A stretch of DNA of 64,000 nucleotides from Flavobacteriales bacterium UBA952 (GTDB taxonomy: Bacteria > Bacteroidota > Bacteroidia > Flavobacteriales_D > Crocinitomicaceae). The stretch lies in NCBI GenBank assembly GCA_905182495.1, contig CAJJBU010000017.1:1-64000 (forward strand). Direction: 5' to 3'. The notes beneath the pieces were generated by a model. It did not search any database. It was not told the DNA's origin and saw only the letters and a list, made by a program, of their open reading frames with translations. The stretch's first letter is position 1. Each line of letters opens with the position of its first letter. Both the position numbers and the translations under genes were made by a program. Positions 11,040-19,573 of the stretch are shown in pieces.

Positions 11040-12387
11040 TTAAGCGTAATAAGGTGAGATCATAAAAAAGACAACGACTCCGGTAATAGCAACGTACAAC
11101 CATATTGGAAAGGCAAATCGAGTCCATTTTTTGTGCTTCACAAAATCTCCTTCCCAGGCGAATTTATAGGTAAACAAGACCATCGGGATTACCACAAGAC
11201 TCAAGAATATATGAGAAATTAGAATGACATAGTAAAGCGTTTGCGTACTTGCAATTTTGAGCTGTTCCGATGCTTCGAGAATGCTATTCCCGTTAATGTC
11301 TCCATACTTGGTTGAGGCAGAGGTCATGTGATATAGAACATAAAGCACCAAGAAAAGAATAGAGAAAACCAGGCACAGTTGAATTATTTTTTGGATGTAT
11401 GGCCTTGTTTTTTAATTTAATAGCAGCAAGTGCGGCTATAAGTCCCACAGCAGTCAAACCATTCAGCCCGGCATATATTGGAGGCAAAAAGGAAAGATCA
11501 AAGCCTTCAATTCTTACGCCAAATAGAATTGCTACAGCTATAGGAATAACAATAGATACAGCAAGGATGGCATTATTGAGTTTGTTATTTGGTTTTGGTT
11601 TTGCAGGAGAAATTCGCCCCTTTCTGCTTTTAATGCATTCTTCAATACCATCCCATAATTTAATTCTATGCATCAAGGCTTGTTTTGAAATTTCTACGAT
11701 CTCTTCACATTTAGCTTCATCCTTTGCACAAAGCTCTTCTACCATTTGTAAAGAAAGTGGACCATGTTCGTCTCCATCGAGTTCAATATGGCGATCTAGG
11801 TAATACCTTAGTTTATTATACTTTGTATTTTTTGAATCTGCTTGTTTTAATATTTCAATAAACATATCAGGGATTACATCTTCTCTACCGAAAGTAAATG
11901 CAGCAGCAATACAATGCGTTTTACCAGATTCAATGACATCAAATGTAAAACGAATAAAATCCTTTACGAAAGACGGAATGTTAATTTCTTCTATTCCCTG
12001 TTTTAGATCCCCACCATGTTGAATGTGGGTGATTAATTTCAAGATCTCAGTTGAGTCTGCTCCAATTTGATGCATGGCATCGAGATACATTTCGAAATGA
12101 CTTTTTGCCTCTCCCAATTCATTAATATCACTTTCTTCTGCGTGAACAATTTCATTTATAAACCTGGCTAACGAAGCCTTTGGCCGTGGTGTCCACGGAA
12201 CAGAAGTGTTGGTAACCCTAACCTGAAGGGCTTTAAGAAGTGACATGAAATCCCAAACAGCAAAAACGTGCATCGTCATAAAGGCACTAATGTCTTCAAG
12301 GCCATGTAGTTCATTGTAAAGGCTATGTTTTTGCAGCTTTCTCCTTAAAGGAGTCAATTGGGGTTCTATGTAATCAATTTTAGACAC
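11040..12387 (-). pseudogene. DUF3050-DUF420 fusion interrupted by a single-base frame break
   Basis: From GTG 12387 the first frame encodes a DUF3050 domain (residues 1-250; [47 protein letters not shown], closing LWDGI), a linker without Met or stop, and the first two helices of a DUF420 domain (about 272-324, [19 protein letters not shown]). At a run of six A on the minus strand (11387-11392) the frame is lost; it would end at 11293. Dropping one A continues in the next frame through [20 protein letters not shown] to the proper DUF420 end VAITGVVVFFMISPYYA at 11040. DUF420 proteins are heme-A oxidase assembly factors (related to CtaM/YozB), which fits the cluster. Either a sequencing indel, a mutation, or a frameshift event; the DUF3050 fusion itself is unusual. 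Confidence 0.82.
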
Positions 12388-12396
12388 GAATTCTAA

Positions 12397-13056
12397 TTAA
12401 GGTTTTAAAAGTAGCGATATATCTCTTTTTAACCGATGGTATTCATTTTTGTTTACCGTTCCATCAAAATCAGTAATATTATATACACCCCTTAAAAAAC
12501 CCGATCGGTCTACCAAAGAAAAAGCTCCAGAATGCGCATACCCACCTTCGGCTTCGGCTTCCCGTCCTGCAAATACTTTAAAGCTTTCAATACCCAAACG
12601 ATGTGTAAAGTCTTCGTTTCCCGTTAAAAAATCCCAGTTTAAACAGGATTCACAATAAAGACTTTTGTGCTTTTTTAACGCTGCAGGACTGTCTTTGGAT
12701 GGATCTATAGTGAATGACAAAAACTGCACTTGTGCATCGCCGCCAAGGGCTTTAATTTCCCTTTGAAGAAGCGCCATTTCACCATTCATTATAGGACATA
12801 TAGTCGGGCATGTCGCAAAAAAGAACTCTGTGACCCAAATCTTGTTTTTGTATGTATTGTTGGTTACAGCTATTGAATCTTGATTGAGGTACGTGAATTC
12901 TCTAATCGGCTGGTATATTGTATCTACATGATTTTCACCGTCTTTAGTGCTATACTCTAGGTCGTAATTCCCAATATAGGGGAGCGAGGCTTCCTTTTCA
13001 TCTAATGCACAAGAAAAGAGTATAAGAAATGAAAAAAAAGGAAAAAAACGCATCAT
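12397..13056 (-). CDS. SCO1/SenC family copper chaperone (lipoprotein)
   Basis: SCO proteins deliver copper to the CuA site of cytochrome c oxidase and act as thiol reductants in the periplasm. This 219-residue product has a lipoprotein signal ending LILFSC (C16), a thioredoxin fold and the copper-binding CxxxC motif in FFFATCPTICPIM (C83, C87), with a later His in GYAHSGAF. Its ATG overlaps the TGA of the upstream SCO-like gene as ATGA. Nine bases separate its stop from the GTG of the DUF3050-DUF420 gene, so all belong to one oxidase assembly operon. Confidence 0.93.
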   Translation of the reverse strand: MMRFFPFFSFLILFSCALDEKEASLPYIGNYDLEYSTKDGENHVDTIYQPIREFTYLNQDSIAVTNNTYKNKIWVTEFFFATCPTICPIMNGEMALLQREIKALGGDAQVQFLSFTIDPSKDSPAALKKHKSLYCESCLNWDFLTGNEDFTHRLGIESFKVFAGREAEAEGGYAHSGAFSLVDRSGFLRGVYNITDFDGTVNKNEYHRLKRDISLLLKP

Positions 13057-13700
13057 TCTTTTTTTGATGATTTTTTGTCATATTGTTTTTGAAGCAGCGC
13101 CATACTTTGCTTCATTCTTCTTATTTGTCCTTCAATTTTCCCTGATAAAACCATTCTTAAATGGTGCTCTTTATCTAAAAGAAGCATGAGCTCTTGGAAG
13201 TCTCCTTCATTATTTAGAAGGTTCACACCATTGCTTTTGATATCGTATATTTTTTTGACGTCCCCAGTCGCTAAAATCCATATGGAAGGGTCATAATGTT
13301 CTGCAAGATCATTGACTGCCGCATTTATGACAGTCAGGTCTGTTTCGGGATTCCCGTGCCCATCTGTAAGAAACGAGATCATTCTAATTTTCTTCGTTTT
13401 TTTCGTTTTGTTATTCCAAACGTGCTGATATATGGTTTGATTTAAGTGCCACATCAACACAGAGCAACTATCTGGACATGTACTTTGTAGGGTGTTTATT
13501 AATAGGAGTTCTCCTTTAAACTCTTCCGATGAACGGCTCTTACCAGAGGCATCAATAAATTCAAATGAAGGTACTATACCATAGTCATCTAGTTCTTCAA
13601 ATTTATGATCACAACTCCGTGTACCAATAAATATGAGTAACAAGGCGGGGCCAAACACAAGAAAAAAACCAATAAACTTATTGAATCTATTTTTAGACAA
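13053..13700 (-). CDS. SCO-like, membrane-anchored thioredoxin-fold protein
   Basis: The 215-residue protein starts with an uncleaved-looking transmembrane anchor (residues 8-27) and carries a divergent SCO fold with the metal/thiol pair in LQSTCPDSCSVLMW (C75, C79) and a distal His pair (KEHHLRM). It is probably the second assembly factor commonly next to SCO1 in flavobacterial oxidase clusters. The only possible start that keeps the anchor is TTG at 13700; no ATG precedes the domain. A C-terminal basic tail (KKSSKKE) overlaps the next gene start. Confidence 0.84.
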   Translation of the reverse strand: MSKNRFNKFIGFFLVFGPALLLIFIGTRSCDHKFEELDDYGIVPSFEFIDASGKSRSSEEFKGELLLINTLQSTCPDSCSVLMWHLNQTIYQHVWNNKTKKTKKIRMISFLTDGHGNPETDLTVINAAVNDLAEHYDPSIWILATGDVKKIYDIKSNGVNLLNNEGDFQELMLLLDKEHHLRMVLSGKIEGQIRRMKQSMALLQKQYDKKSSKKE

Positions 13701-13709
13701 GGGCTTAAG

Positions 13710-14078
13710 TTAAGCGGCAACTGATGACCAAGCGTCACCTACAGCGAGTGCTTCCCAAAGCGCTATAAAAATCAAGTACGCAATAAATAATGCGTATGGA
13801 ATTAAAATAACGTTTCTCATCCACTTCTTCTCGTCGCCAAGATGCATAAATACCATTACAATATATCCTGCTTTTAAGAGCGTAAGCACAATAAAAGTCC
13901 ATTTTACATACATCCAAATGTCAGCAGACTGCTTGATAAATGCACCTAATGCAACTTCAACAACAGTGATTAAAGTAAGTAAGATCGTAACTTTTAAAAT
14001 CTTACTTCTAATCTTTTTTCCTTCTTCTTCAGAATGATGTTTATCTAAAGAATATTCAATCAAATCATCTCTTTCCAT
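13710..14078 (-). CDS. cytochrome c oxidase subunit IV-like protein
   Basis: Using ATG 14078 (MERDDLIEYSL) the product is 122 residues with three transmembrane helices, as in the small subunit IV (CoxD/CyoD-like) of bacterial heme-copper oxidases. The conserved second helix and loop read LKAGYIVMVFMHLGDEKKW, a hallmark of the family. The frame is open further upstream into the subunit III gene, but that part is a shadow of the neighbour. It sits between subunit III and the two SCO genes. Confidence 0.88.
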   Translation of the reverse strand: MERDDLIEYSLDKHHSEEEGKKIRSKILKVTILLTLITVVEVALGAFIKQSADIWMYVKWTFIVLTLLKAGYIVMVFMHLGDEKKWMRNVILIPYALFIAYLIFIALWEALAVGDAWSSVAA

Positions 14079-14098
14079 TCGGTTAAGGTCTTTTAAAA

Positions 14099-15154
14099 TT
14101 ATACAAGGTAAAAGAAAGTAAATACAAACACCCATACTAAATCGACAAAATGCCAATACAGACCGGTCTTTTCAACCATTTCATAATGCCCTCTTTTGTG
14201 GTAAGTGCCTTTCATGGCGCCAAACAAAATCAAAATATTAATCATCACTCCCGAGAAAACATGGAACCCATGAAAGCCAGTGATGAAGAAGAAGAAATGA
14301 GCATATTGTTGAGGCCCATATTCGTTTTTAGTTGGTAACCAATGCTCACCATCTTCAAACCATTTTGCGCCGTAAGTAACTTTTGGAGTCCCACTGTAGA
14401 GCGATGCGTAATATTGTTTCCCTGCTTCTTTTCCAGATATTTTATCACCAATCTTTCTTTTAGAGTTTGAGCCAGTATATTTTATCGTTAGCTCCATATC
14501 ATGGTCATGCGCCTTTTTAATTTTGGCAACAGACCCATCATGAAGATGAATAAGACCGCCCGCTTTGATGTCTCCGTTTTCCGCTGCATGCTGAAAGGTG
14601 TGCATCAAGTCTTCTTTAACTACATCTCCTTTCTTATGATGCAAACCAGCTTCGACTACCGTGAAGCTTTCTATCTCACCAAAATGTCCTTTGACAATGG
14701 CTTCAGAACCATCACTTAATTCTATTCTTCCAAATTCAGAGCCGTGTATGAAGTGACTCCACTCCCATACTTGCGAACCTAAAAAGAAAAAACCACCAAT
14801 TACGGTAGCAATCATCCACTTTACAACGCCTTTTTTATCCATTCTGTGGCCTGCTTCTACAGCAAGAACCATGGTCACGGAAGAGACAATCAAGATAAAA
14901 GTCATCAATGCCACATATATGAGGGGATAACCATGTCCTAAACCCGGAAGTGAGTTAAAAGTTTCTTCTCCAATTGGCCATGCACCTAAAGTATCATGTC
15001 TTACAAATCCGTAAGCAACGAGCAGGCCACTAAATGTCAAGGCATCCGAAACCAAGAAAAACCACATCATTAATTTTCCGTAGCTCGTTTGAAAAGGAGA
15101 TTCCTTTCCTCCCCATAATGTTTTTGAATCTAATTGTGTCGTCTTTCCCGCCAT
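14099..15154 (-). CDS. cytochrome c oxidase subunit III with a His-rich insertion
   Basis: This is a heme-copper oxidase subunit III: seven-helix topology with the family motifs MMWFFLVSDALTFSGLL near the N-terminus, FFFFITGFHGFHVFSGV, and TGLYWHFVDLVWVFVFTFFY at the C-terminus. At 351 residues it is much longer than the roughly 200-residue bacterial core because of a soluble insertion of about 120 residues (about 120-240) between helices. That insertion is rich in His (GLHHKKGD, MHTFQHA, LIHLHDGS, AHDHDM). It most likely faces the periplasm. Subunits I and II are not in this window. Spacing of 22 bases to the upstream subunit III-like gene indicates one operon. Confidence 0.9.
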   Translation of the reverse strand: MAGKTTQLDSKTLWGGKESPFQTSYGKLMMWFFLVSDALTFSGLLVAYGFVRHDTLGAWPIGEETFNSLPGLGHGYPLIYVALMTFILIVSSVTMVLAVEAGHRMDKKGVVKWMIATVIGGFFFLGSQVWEWSHFIHGSEFGRIELSDGSEAIVKGHFGEIESFTVVEAGLHHKKGDVVKEDLMHTFQHAAENGDIKAGGLIHLHDGSVAKIKKAHDHDMELTIKYTGSNSKRKIGDKISGKEAGKQYYASLYSGTPKVTYGAKWFEDGEHWLPTKNEYGPQQYAHFFFFITGFHGFHVFSGVMINILILFGAMKGTYHKRGHYEMVEKTGLYWHFVDLVWVFVFTFFYLV

Positions 15155-15176
15155 TTACAAGATTTTTTCTGCAAGT

Positions 15177-16238
15177 TTAATGAATAAAAACCAAAAATAG
15201 TATCAAATAGCCCCATAAAAGCCCTAAAAAATGCCAGAAAATAGATGTTAACCTAAGTGTCAAATGATTTTCTGGGCTAAAGCTGTTTAAGAAGGTACGT
15301 ACGACAACCTTACTCAAATAGATTAAAGTGGCAGCAATATGTAATAAATGAAGGAAGATTAAGATGTATAAAAAGGAGGATGCCATATCTGAAGATTCTG
15401 TGGCTTTTATCTGCAAAAAATTTGACAACACTTTGTCTTTATAATAGAGTTTTCGGTTTTTATATTCAAGTTTCTCTCCCTTGAATGTAATGTCAAAGTC
15501 AACCCCTAATTTCCCTTTCGCGAAAAAGTCCCCACGACCATCAACCACATTCTGAGAGAGTTGTTTTAAACGCAAGACATCTGCAGATTTAAGCGGCGTA
15601 GAATCGTTTAAATAAAATGTTTGGTCTTTAATATTAAGAGCAGTGTTTTTGAATATTAAGGTAAACGCTGTCTTTTTTTTCGAAGTCACTAGTCTAAATT
15701 TGTTATTGTAGTTTTCTCCCGAAATGAATTCCTTCATATAATTTTGAAAGCTATTAAAATCTTTAGCGGACATCTTTTTCCCATTCAAAAGGTAGTCGTT
15801 TCCATCTACAGTTATGTATTGGTCATTTTTTCTAACTTCGAAATAATCGCCATAACGACCATCTGTAACAACAAGATGGTTTTGAAAAGGATGTACTCCC
15901 TTATCCATTAATTGACCAAACCCAGTCCATTGGAAATAAACGAATAGAAGTCCTAAAGCCAAAGTGAGTCCCATCCCAATCTTGAGCTGATTATTTTGAC
16001 CTTTCTTTGCAGCTCTGATCGATAGAATAAAAGTCAAACTACTTAAAATAATACACGCAGTACTCCACCAAAAAGCAATTGGAAGCGGTGCTTTTAACCA
16101 AAAGGCATCACCCATACTGACAATATAGGCTGAAGACAATCCTGCAAAAAGCATAACAATGCTAAAGCAGCTCACATACACGAGATTTTTCTTCATTTTC
16201 TCGTTGACCATCGGGTCTAAATCTTTAGATAAATCCAT
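15177..16238 (-). CDS. second cytochrome c oxidase subunit III-like protein with a large soluble insertion
   Basis: The 353-residue product (ATG 16238; a GTG one codon earlier is also open) has subunit III-like helices at both ends: VSCFSIVMLFAGLSSAYIV and WWSTACIILSSLTFILSIRA at the N-terminus, and LHLLHIAATLIYLSKVVV plus LTSIFWHFLGLLWGYLILF at the C-terminus. Between them lies a soluble domain of about 175 residues (about 110-285) with repeating short strands such as YLLNGKKMSAKDF and YKNRKLYYKDKVL. Paired subunit III genes are common in Flavobacteriia oxidase clusters; the role of the insertion is unknown. Its start overlaps the end of the heme O synthase gene by 14 bases. Confidence 0.83.
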   Translation of the reverse strand: MDLSKDLDPMVNEKMKKNLVYVSCFSIVMLFAGLSSAYIVSMGDAFWLKAPLPIAFWWSTACIILSSLTFILSIRAAKKGQNNQLKIGMGLTLALGLLFVYFQWTGFGQLMDKGVHPFQNHLVVTDGRYGDYFEVRKNDQYITVDGNDYLLNGKKMSAKDFNSFQNYMKEFISGENYNNKFRLVTSKKKTAFTLIFKNTALNIKDQTFYLNDSTPLKSADVLRLKQLSQNVVDGRGDFFAKGKLGVDFDITFKGEKLEYKNRKLYYKDKVLSNFLQIKATESSDMASSFLYILIFLHLLHIAATLIYLSKVVVRTFLNSFSPENHLTLRLTSIFWHFLGLLWGYLILFLVFIH

Positions 16239-17097
16239 CACTTAAAATTTTAATGTGTTCTGCTTTATCGAACACATAGGTAAATTGTATAATTGGTAAA
16301 TAAACAAAAGAGGCGAACATAAGTTTACGGGCATCTGCATCTTCTTGGCTTAAAAAGAGTTTATAGGCATATATAAAGAACATCGTCCCCATCAAAGCAG
16401 CGACGACAAAGGTTGTATTCCCTGTCCAATCTAAAAGCCATGGAATGAGACTAAAAGGAATGAGAGCGAATGAATACAAGAGAATTTGAAAAGCCGATTG
16501 TTTTGATTTTCCCTGTGCTGATGGTAGTAAGTGGTAGCCCGCTTTTGCATAATCATCATGGGTGACCCAGGCAATTGCCCAAAAGTGAGGGAATTGCCAA
16601 GTAAACTGCACGAAGAACAAGACTCCTGGCAAAAATCCGAAAGCATTCGTCGCCGCAATAGCGCCTAAAAATGGAGGGATAGCCCCCGGAAAGGCCCCTA
16701 CAAAAACAGCCCATGGACTTTTAGCTTTCATGGGCGTATACATAAATACATAAGAAATAAATGCGCCGAGCCCCAACAAAGCACATTTTAGATTTATTTT
16801 ATAAAGTAATAAAGTACCGATAACAAGAAGAAAACTCACAGCGAGATACGCAAACCTCAAACTCATGTCCCCCATAGGCAATGGTCTATTTGCGGTACGG
16901 GCCATTAATTTGTCGATGTCTTTTTCCCAAATTTGGTTAGCGCCGTTAGAAGCTGCGGTTACAAATGAGCCGCCAATCATTAATAAGGTGACTTCAATAA
17001 GATCGCTTCCTCCAGCAAAGAGATAGCCCGATAATGCAGACAACACGACTAGAAAAGAAAGGCGAAACTTGGTAAAGACCAATATTTTTTTGAGCAT
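16225..17097 (-). CDS. ctaB: protoheme IX farnesyltransferase (heme O synthase)
   Basis: The enzyme attaches a farnesyl group to protoheme to make heme O, the precursor of heme A for the oxidase encoded downstream. The 290-residue polytopic protein shows the UbiA-family acid motifs: NGANQIWEKDIDKLMARTANRP (core NQIWEKDIDKLMARTANRP) near residue 60 and HDDYAKAGYHLLP (about 183-195), plus PGAIPPFLGAIAAT. Length and helices fit the family. It is the first gene of the oxidase operon, preceded by a good promoter box. Confidence 0.96.
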   Translation of the reverse strand: MLKKILVFTKFRLSFLVVLSALSGYLFAGGSDLIEVTLLMIGGSFVTAASNGANQIWEKDIDKLMARTANRPLPMGDMSLRFAYLAVSFLLVIGTLLLYKINLKCALLGLGAFISYVFMYTPMKAKSPWAVFVGAFPGAIPPFLGAIAATNAFGFLPGVLFFVQFTWQFPHFWAIAWVTHDDYAKAGYHLLPSAQGKSKQSAFQILLYSFALIPFSLIPWLLDWTGNTTFVVAALMGTMFFIYAYKLFLSQEDADARKLMFASFVYLPIIQFTYVFDKAEHIKILSDGFI

Positions 17098-17134
17098 GTT
17101 CTGTTTTGTAGTAACTACTTAAGCCATTGCCGTG

Positions 17135-17142
17135 CAAAATTA
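17135..17142 (-). promoter_or_regulatory. TAnnTTTG -7 box for the oxidase operon
   Basis: The minus strand reads TAATTTTG 37 bases before the ctaB ATG, a full match to the Bacteroidota -7 element. It lies in the intergenic region shared with the divergent enoyl-CoA hydratase gene. Confidence 0.45.
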
Positions 17143-17261
17143 CGAATTATATGTAGTTCTATGACCTATTCCGTTGTATTAATGAGAATTTATGAAAAAG
17201 GAATTACCACCTAAATCTCACACCTTAGAAAGCCTTATATTTATCACAAATTTTGTTACAT

Positions 17262-18038
17262 ATGTTTGAAAACATTTCCATTGAGATCGCCGACCACATT
17301 GCGGTCCTTAAGATTAACCGACCAAAACAGCTTAACGCGCTGAATAAACAAACCATTCAAGAGGCCAATAGGGCCCTAAATGAAATTGCGTTAGATCAAA
17401 ACGTAGGTGTTGTCATCATTACTGGAGCAGAGGATAAAGCCTTTGTTGCTGGAGCGGATATAAAAGAGTTTGCCGATTTTTCAATTTCAGAAGGGGGTTC
17501 ACTGGCTCAACAAGGACAGGAATTATTGTTTGACTTGGTTGAGCACTTCCCAAAACCTATTATAGCAGCGGTAAATGGGTTTGCCCTTGGTGGGGGATTA
17601 GAATTAGCTATGTCTGCTCATATTCGTATAGCTTCCTCTAATGCTAAAATGGGTTTACCTGAAGTATCGCTTGGTGTTATTCCTGGATATGGAGGCACAC
17701 AGAGGTTGGCACAACTTGTTGGTAAAGGTAAGGCTAATGAGCTAATATTTACTGCAGGAATGATAAGTGCAGATGAGGCATATCGTTGCGGTCTTGTTAA
17801 TTCGGTTGTCGAACAAGAAGAACTTCTTGATACGGCAAAAAAGATGGCTTCAAAAATCATAAGAAATTCACCGATGGCGATTCGTTCGGCAATAAAAGCG
17901 GTTAATGCGGGTTATAAATCTGGAGTCAATGGTTATGAAGTTGAAATTGAAGAATTTGCAAAATGTTTTGGCACCACTGAGTTTAAAGAGGGCACATCTG
18001 CTTTTCTAGAAAAAAGAAAAGCGCATTTCAGAGATTAA
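17262..18038 (+). CDS. enoyl-CoA hydratase/isomerase family protein
   Basis: The 258-residue crotonase-fold protein has both catalytic Glu positions of true hydratases: GGGLELAMSAHIRIA and LPEVSLGVIPGYGGTQRL. The oxyanion-hole segment AFVAGADIKEFADF is also typical. It should hydrate 2,3-trans-enoyl-CoA in beta-oxidation or in short-chain acid metabolism. ATG 17262 (MFENISIEI) is chosen over the TTG at 17253. Only one base separates its stop from the next ATG, so it is cotranscribed with the flippase gene, a pairing that does not reveal a shared pathway. Confidence 0.94.
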   Translation: MFENISIEIADHIAVLKINRPKQLNALNKQTIQEANRALNEIALDQNVGVVIITGAEDKAFVAGADIKEFADFSISEGGSLAQQGQELLFDLVEHFPKPIIAAVNGFALGGGLELAMSAHIRIASSNAKMGLPEVSLGVIPGYGGTQRLAQLVGKGKANELIFTAGMISADEAYRCGLVNSVVEQEELLDTAKKMASKIIRNSPMAIRSAIKAVNAGYKSGVNGYEVEIEEFAKCFGTTEFKEGTSAFLEKRKAHFRD

Positions 18039-18039
18039 T

Positions 18040-19506
18040 ATGACAAGTCCTGTGAAGAGACTTTTTGGGCAAACAGCGGTCTATGGCCTGTCTTCTATAT
18101 TAGGGAGACTTCTAAATTATTTATTGGTCCCTTTATACACCTCTGTTTTTGTTGACCCCTCAGATTACGGTGTCGTTTCTGAGCTTTATGCATGGGTAGC
18201 ATTTCTGATTGTATTGCTGACTTTCGGCATGGAGACTGCTTTTTTTAAGTTTATTCAAAAGAAGGGGGATAAGGAAAAAACATTTTCTACAGCCCTGATA
18301 TCACTGCTTGTTGTGAATGGAGTGTTTTTTGTGATTCTGGCCATATTCCATCAAGACTTAGCGAAAATATTACTTTTTGAGCATCATGGGGAATACATCC
18401 TTTTACTGGGCGCTATAGTCGCGATTGACGCAATTTCATCATTACCTCTTGCTAAATTAAGAGCTGAGGAAAAAGCCCTTCGTTTTTCTTTGATTCAATT
18501 CAGCTCAATAGGCGTCAATATAACATTGAACTTAATCTTAATGCTTGGTTTTCTTTCTCCTGAAAACCCAGAGAAGGGCGTCTTTTATATTTTGGTCGCG
18601 AATCTGATAGCCTCGTTAGTAAAACCTCTATTAATGATTAAATTGTTCAGATTAAAAGAGCGATTTGATCGGGCGCTTTTTAAAAAAATGGCATTCTATT
18701 CAATTCCTCTGGCGATTGCTGGGTTTGCAGGTATCATTAATGAAACCCTGGATCGCATTTTATTAAAACAAATGCTATATGATCCATCGATACCAGAATC
18801 ATTATCCTATGCTGAATCTGAGGTAGGCATATATAGCGCCTCATACAAACTAGCCATGCTTGTCACCATCTTTTTACAAGCATACCGATATGCCGCGGAG
18901 CCTTTTTTCTTTAGCCAAATAAACAAAGAAAATAGGGCGCAGGTTTATGTCAAGGTGATGAATGCTTTTATTGGGGTTGTGTGTTGTGTTTTCTTATTAG
19001 TAAGCCTTAACCTCGATATTTTCAAGCATTTTATTCAGAATGAAACTTATTGGGTCGGTTTAAAAGTTGTTCCCGTCTTACTGGTGGCAAATATTTTCCT
19101 GGGGATATACTACAACCAAAGCATTTGGTATAAGCTGAGTGGGAAAACAAGATACGGAGCCTATATTGCTCTATTTGGGGCATTGATTACAATCACACTT
19201 AATGTTTTATTTATACCAAAATACGGATACATGGCTTGCGCTTGGGCCACATTGATTGTCTATTTTATTCAAATGGTCTTGTCGTATTTCCTTGGACAAA
19301 AACATTTCCCAATCCCTTATGATTTAAAAAAATTCATTTATTTCTTTGGTGGAGCATTGGGCATATACTTCTTGTCGAGGCAAATAAATATTGACAATGT
19401 TTATCTAGATTTCACCTTCAAAAATGGCCTTCTAATTATATTTATTGTCAGCATTTTTTTAATAGAGAGCGCGCCTCAAAATTCGGAAGAAGAGGCCAGT
19501 TCGTAA
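18040..19506 (+). CDS. oligosaccharide/polysaccharide flippase (MOP superfamily)
   Basis: The 488-residue integral membrane protein has about 12 to 14 helices and the N-terminal signature of Wzx-like exporters (FGQTAVYGLSSILGRLLNYL, LVPLYTSVFVDPSDYGVVSE). A substrate-cavity pattern with charged residues in helices is seen in NETLDRILLKQML and YSASYKLAMLVTIFLQAYRY. Flippases of this type move undecaprenyl-linked glycans to the periplasmic side of the inner membrane. It follows the enoyl-CoA hydratase by one base and precedes dxs by 67 bases. No glycosyltransferase locus is next to it. Confidence 0.9.
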   Translation: MTSPVKRLFGQTAVYGLSSILGRLLNYLLVPLYTSVFVDPSDYGVVSELYAWVAFLIVLLTFGMETAFFKFIQKKGDKEKTFSTALISLLVVNGVFFVILAIFHQDLAKILLFEHHGEYILLLGAIVAIDAISSLPLAKLRAEEKALRFSLIQFSSIGVNITLNLILMLGFLSPENPEKGVFYILVANLIASLVKPLLMIKLFRLKERFDRALFKKMAFYSIPLAIAGFAGIINETLDRILLKQMLYDPSIPESLSYAESEVGIYSASYKLAMLVTIFLQAYRYAAEPFFFSQINKENRAQVYVKVMNAFIGVVCCVFLLVSLNLDIFKHFIQNETYWVGLKVVPVLLVANIFLGIYYNQSIWYKLSGKTRYGAYIALFGALITITLNVLFIPKYGYMACAWATLIVYFIQMVLSYFLGQKHFPIPYDLKKFIYFFGGALGIYFLSRQINIDNVYLDFTFKNGLLIIFIVSIFLIESAPQNSEEEASS

Positions 19507-19573
19507 AACTTCATGAATTCCATTTCATTAACAGTGTTAAAATCAATAATACTAACTTTACAGGCGAACAGTT

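Noticed and set aside
11040..11351. Reading 11040-11351 as an independent gene starting at a GTG
   Set aside because: The peptide is the C-terminal half of DUF420 and lacks its first two helices, which are coded in the other frame immediately upstream.
17253..17261. TTG as start codon of the enoyl-CoA hydratase
   Set aside because: ATG 17262 is nine bases downstream and begins the conserved N-terminus; the TTG adds only three residues.
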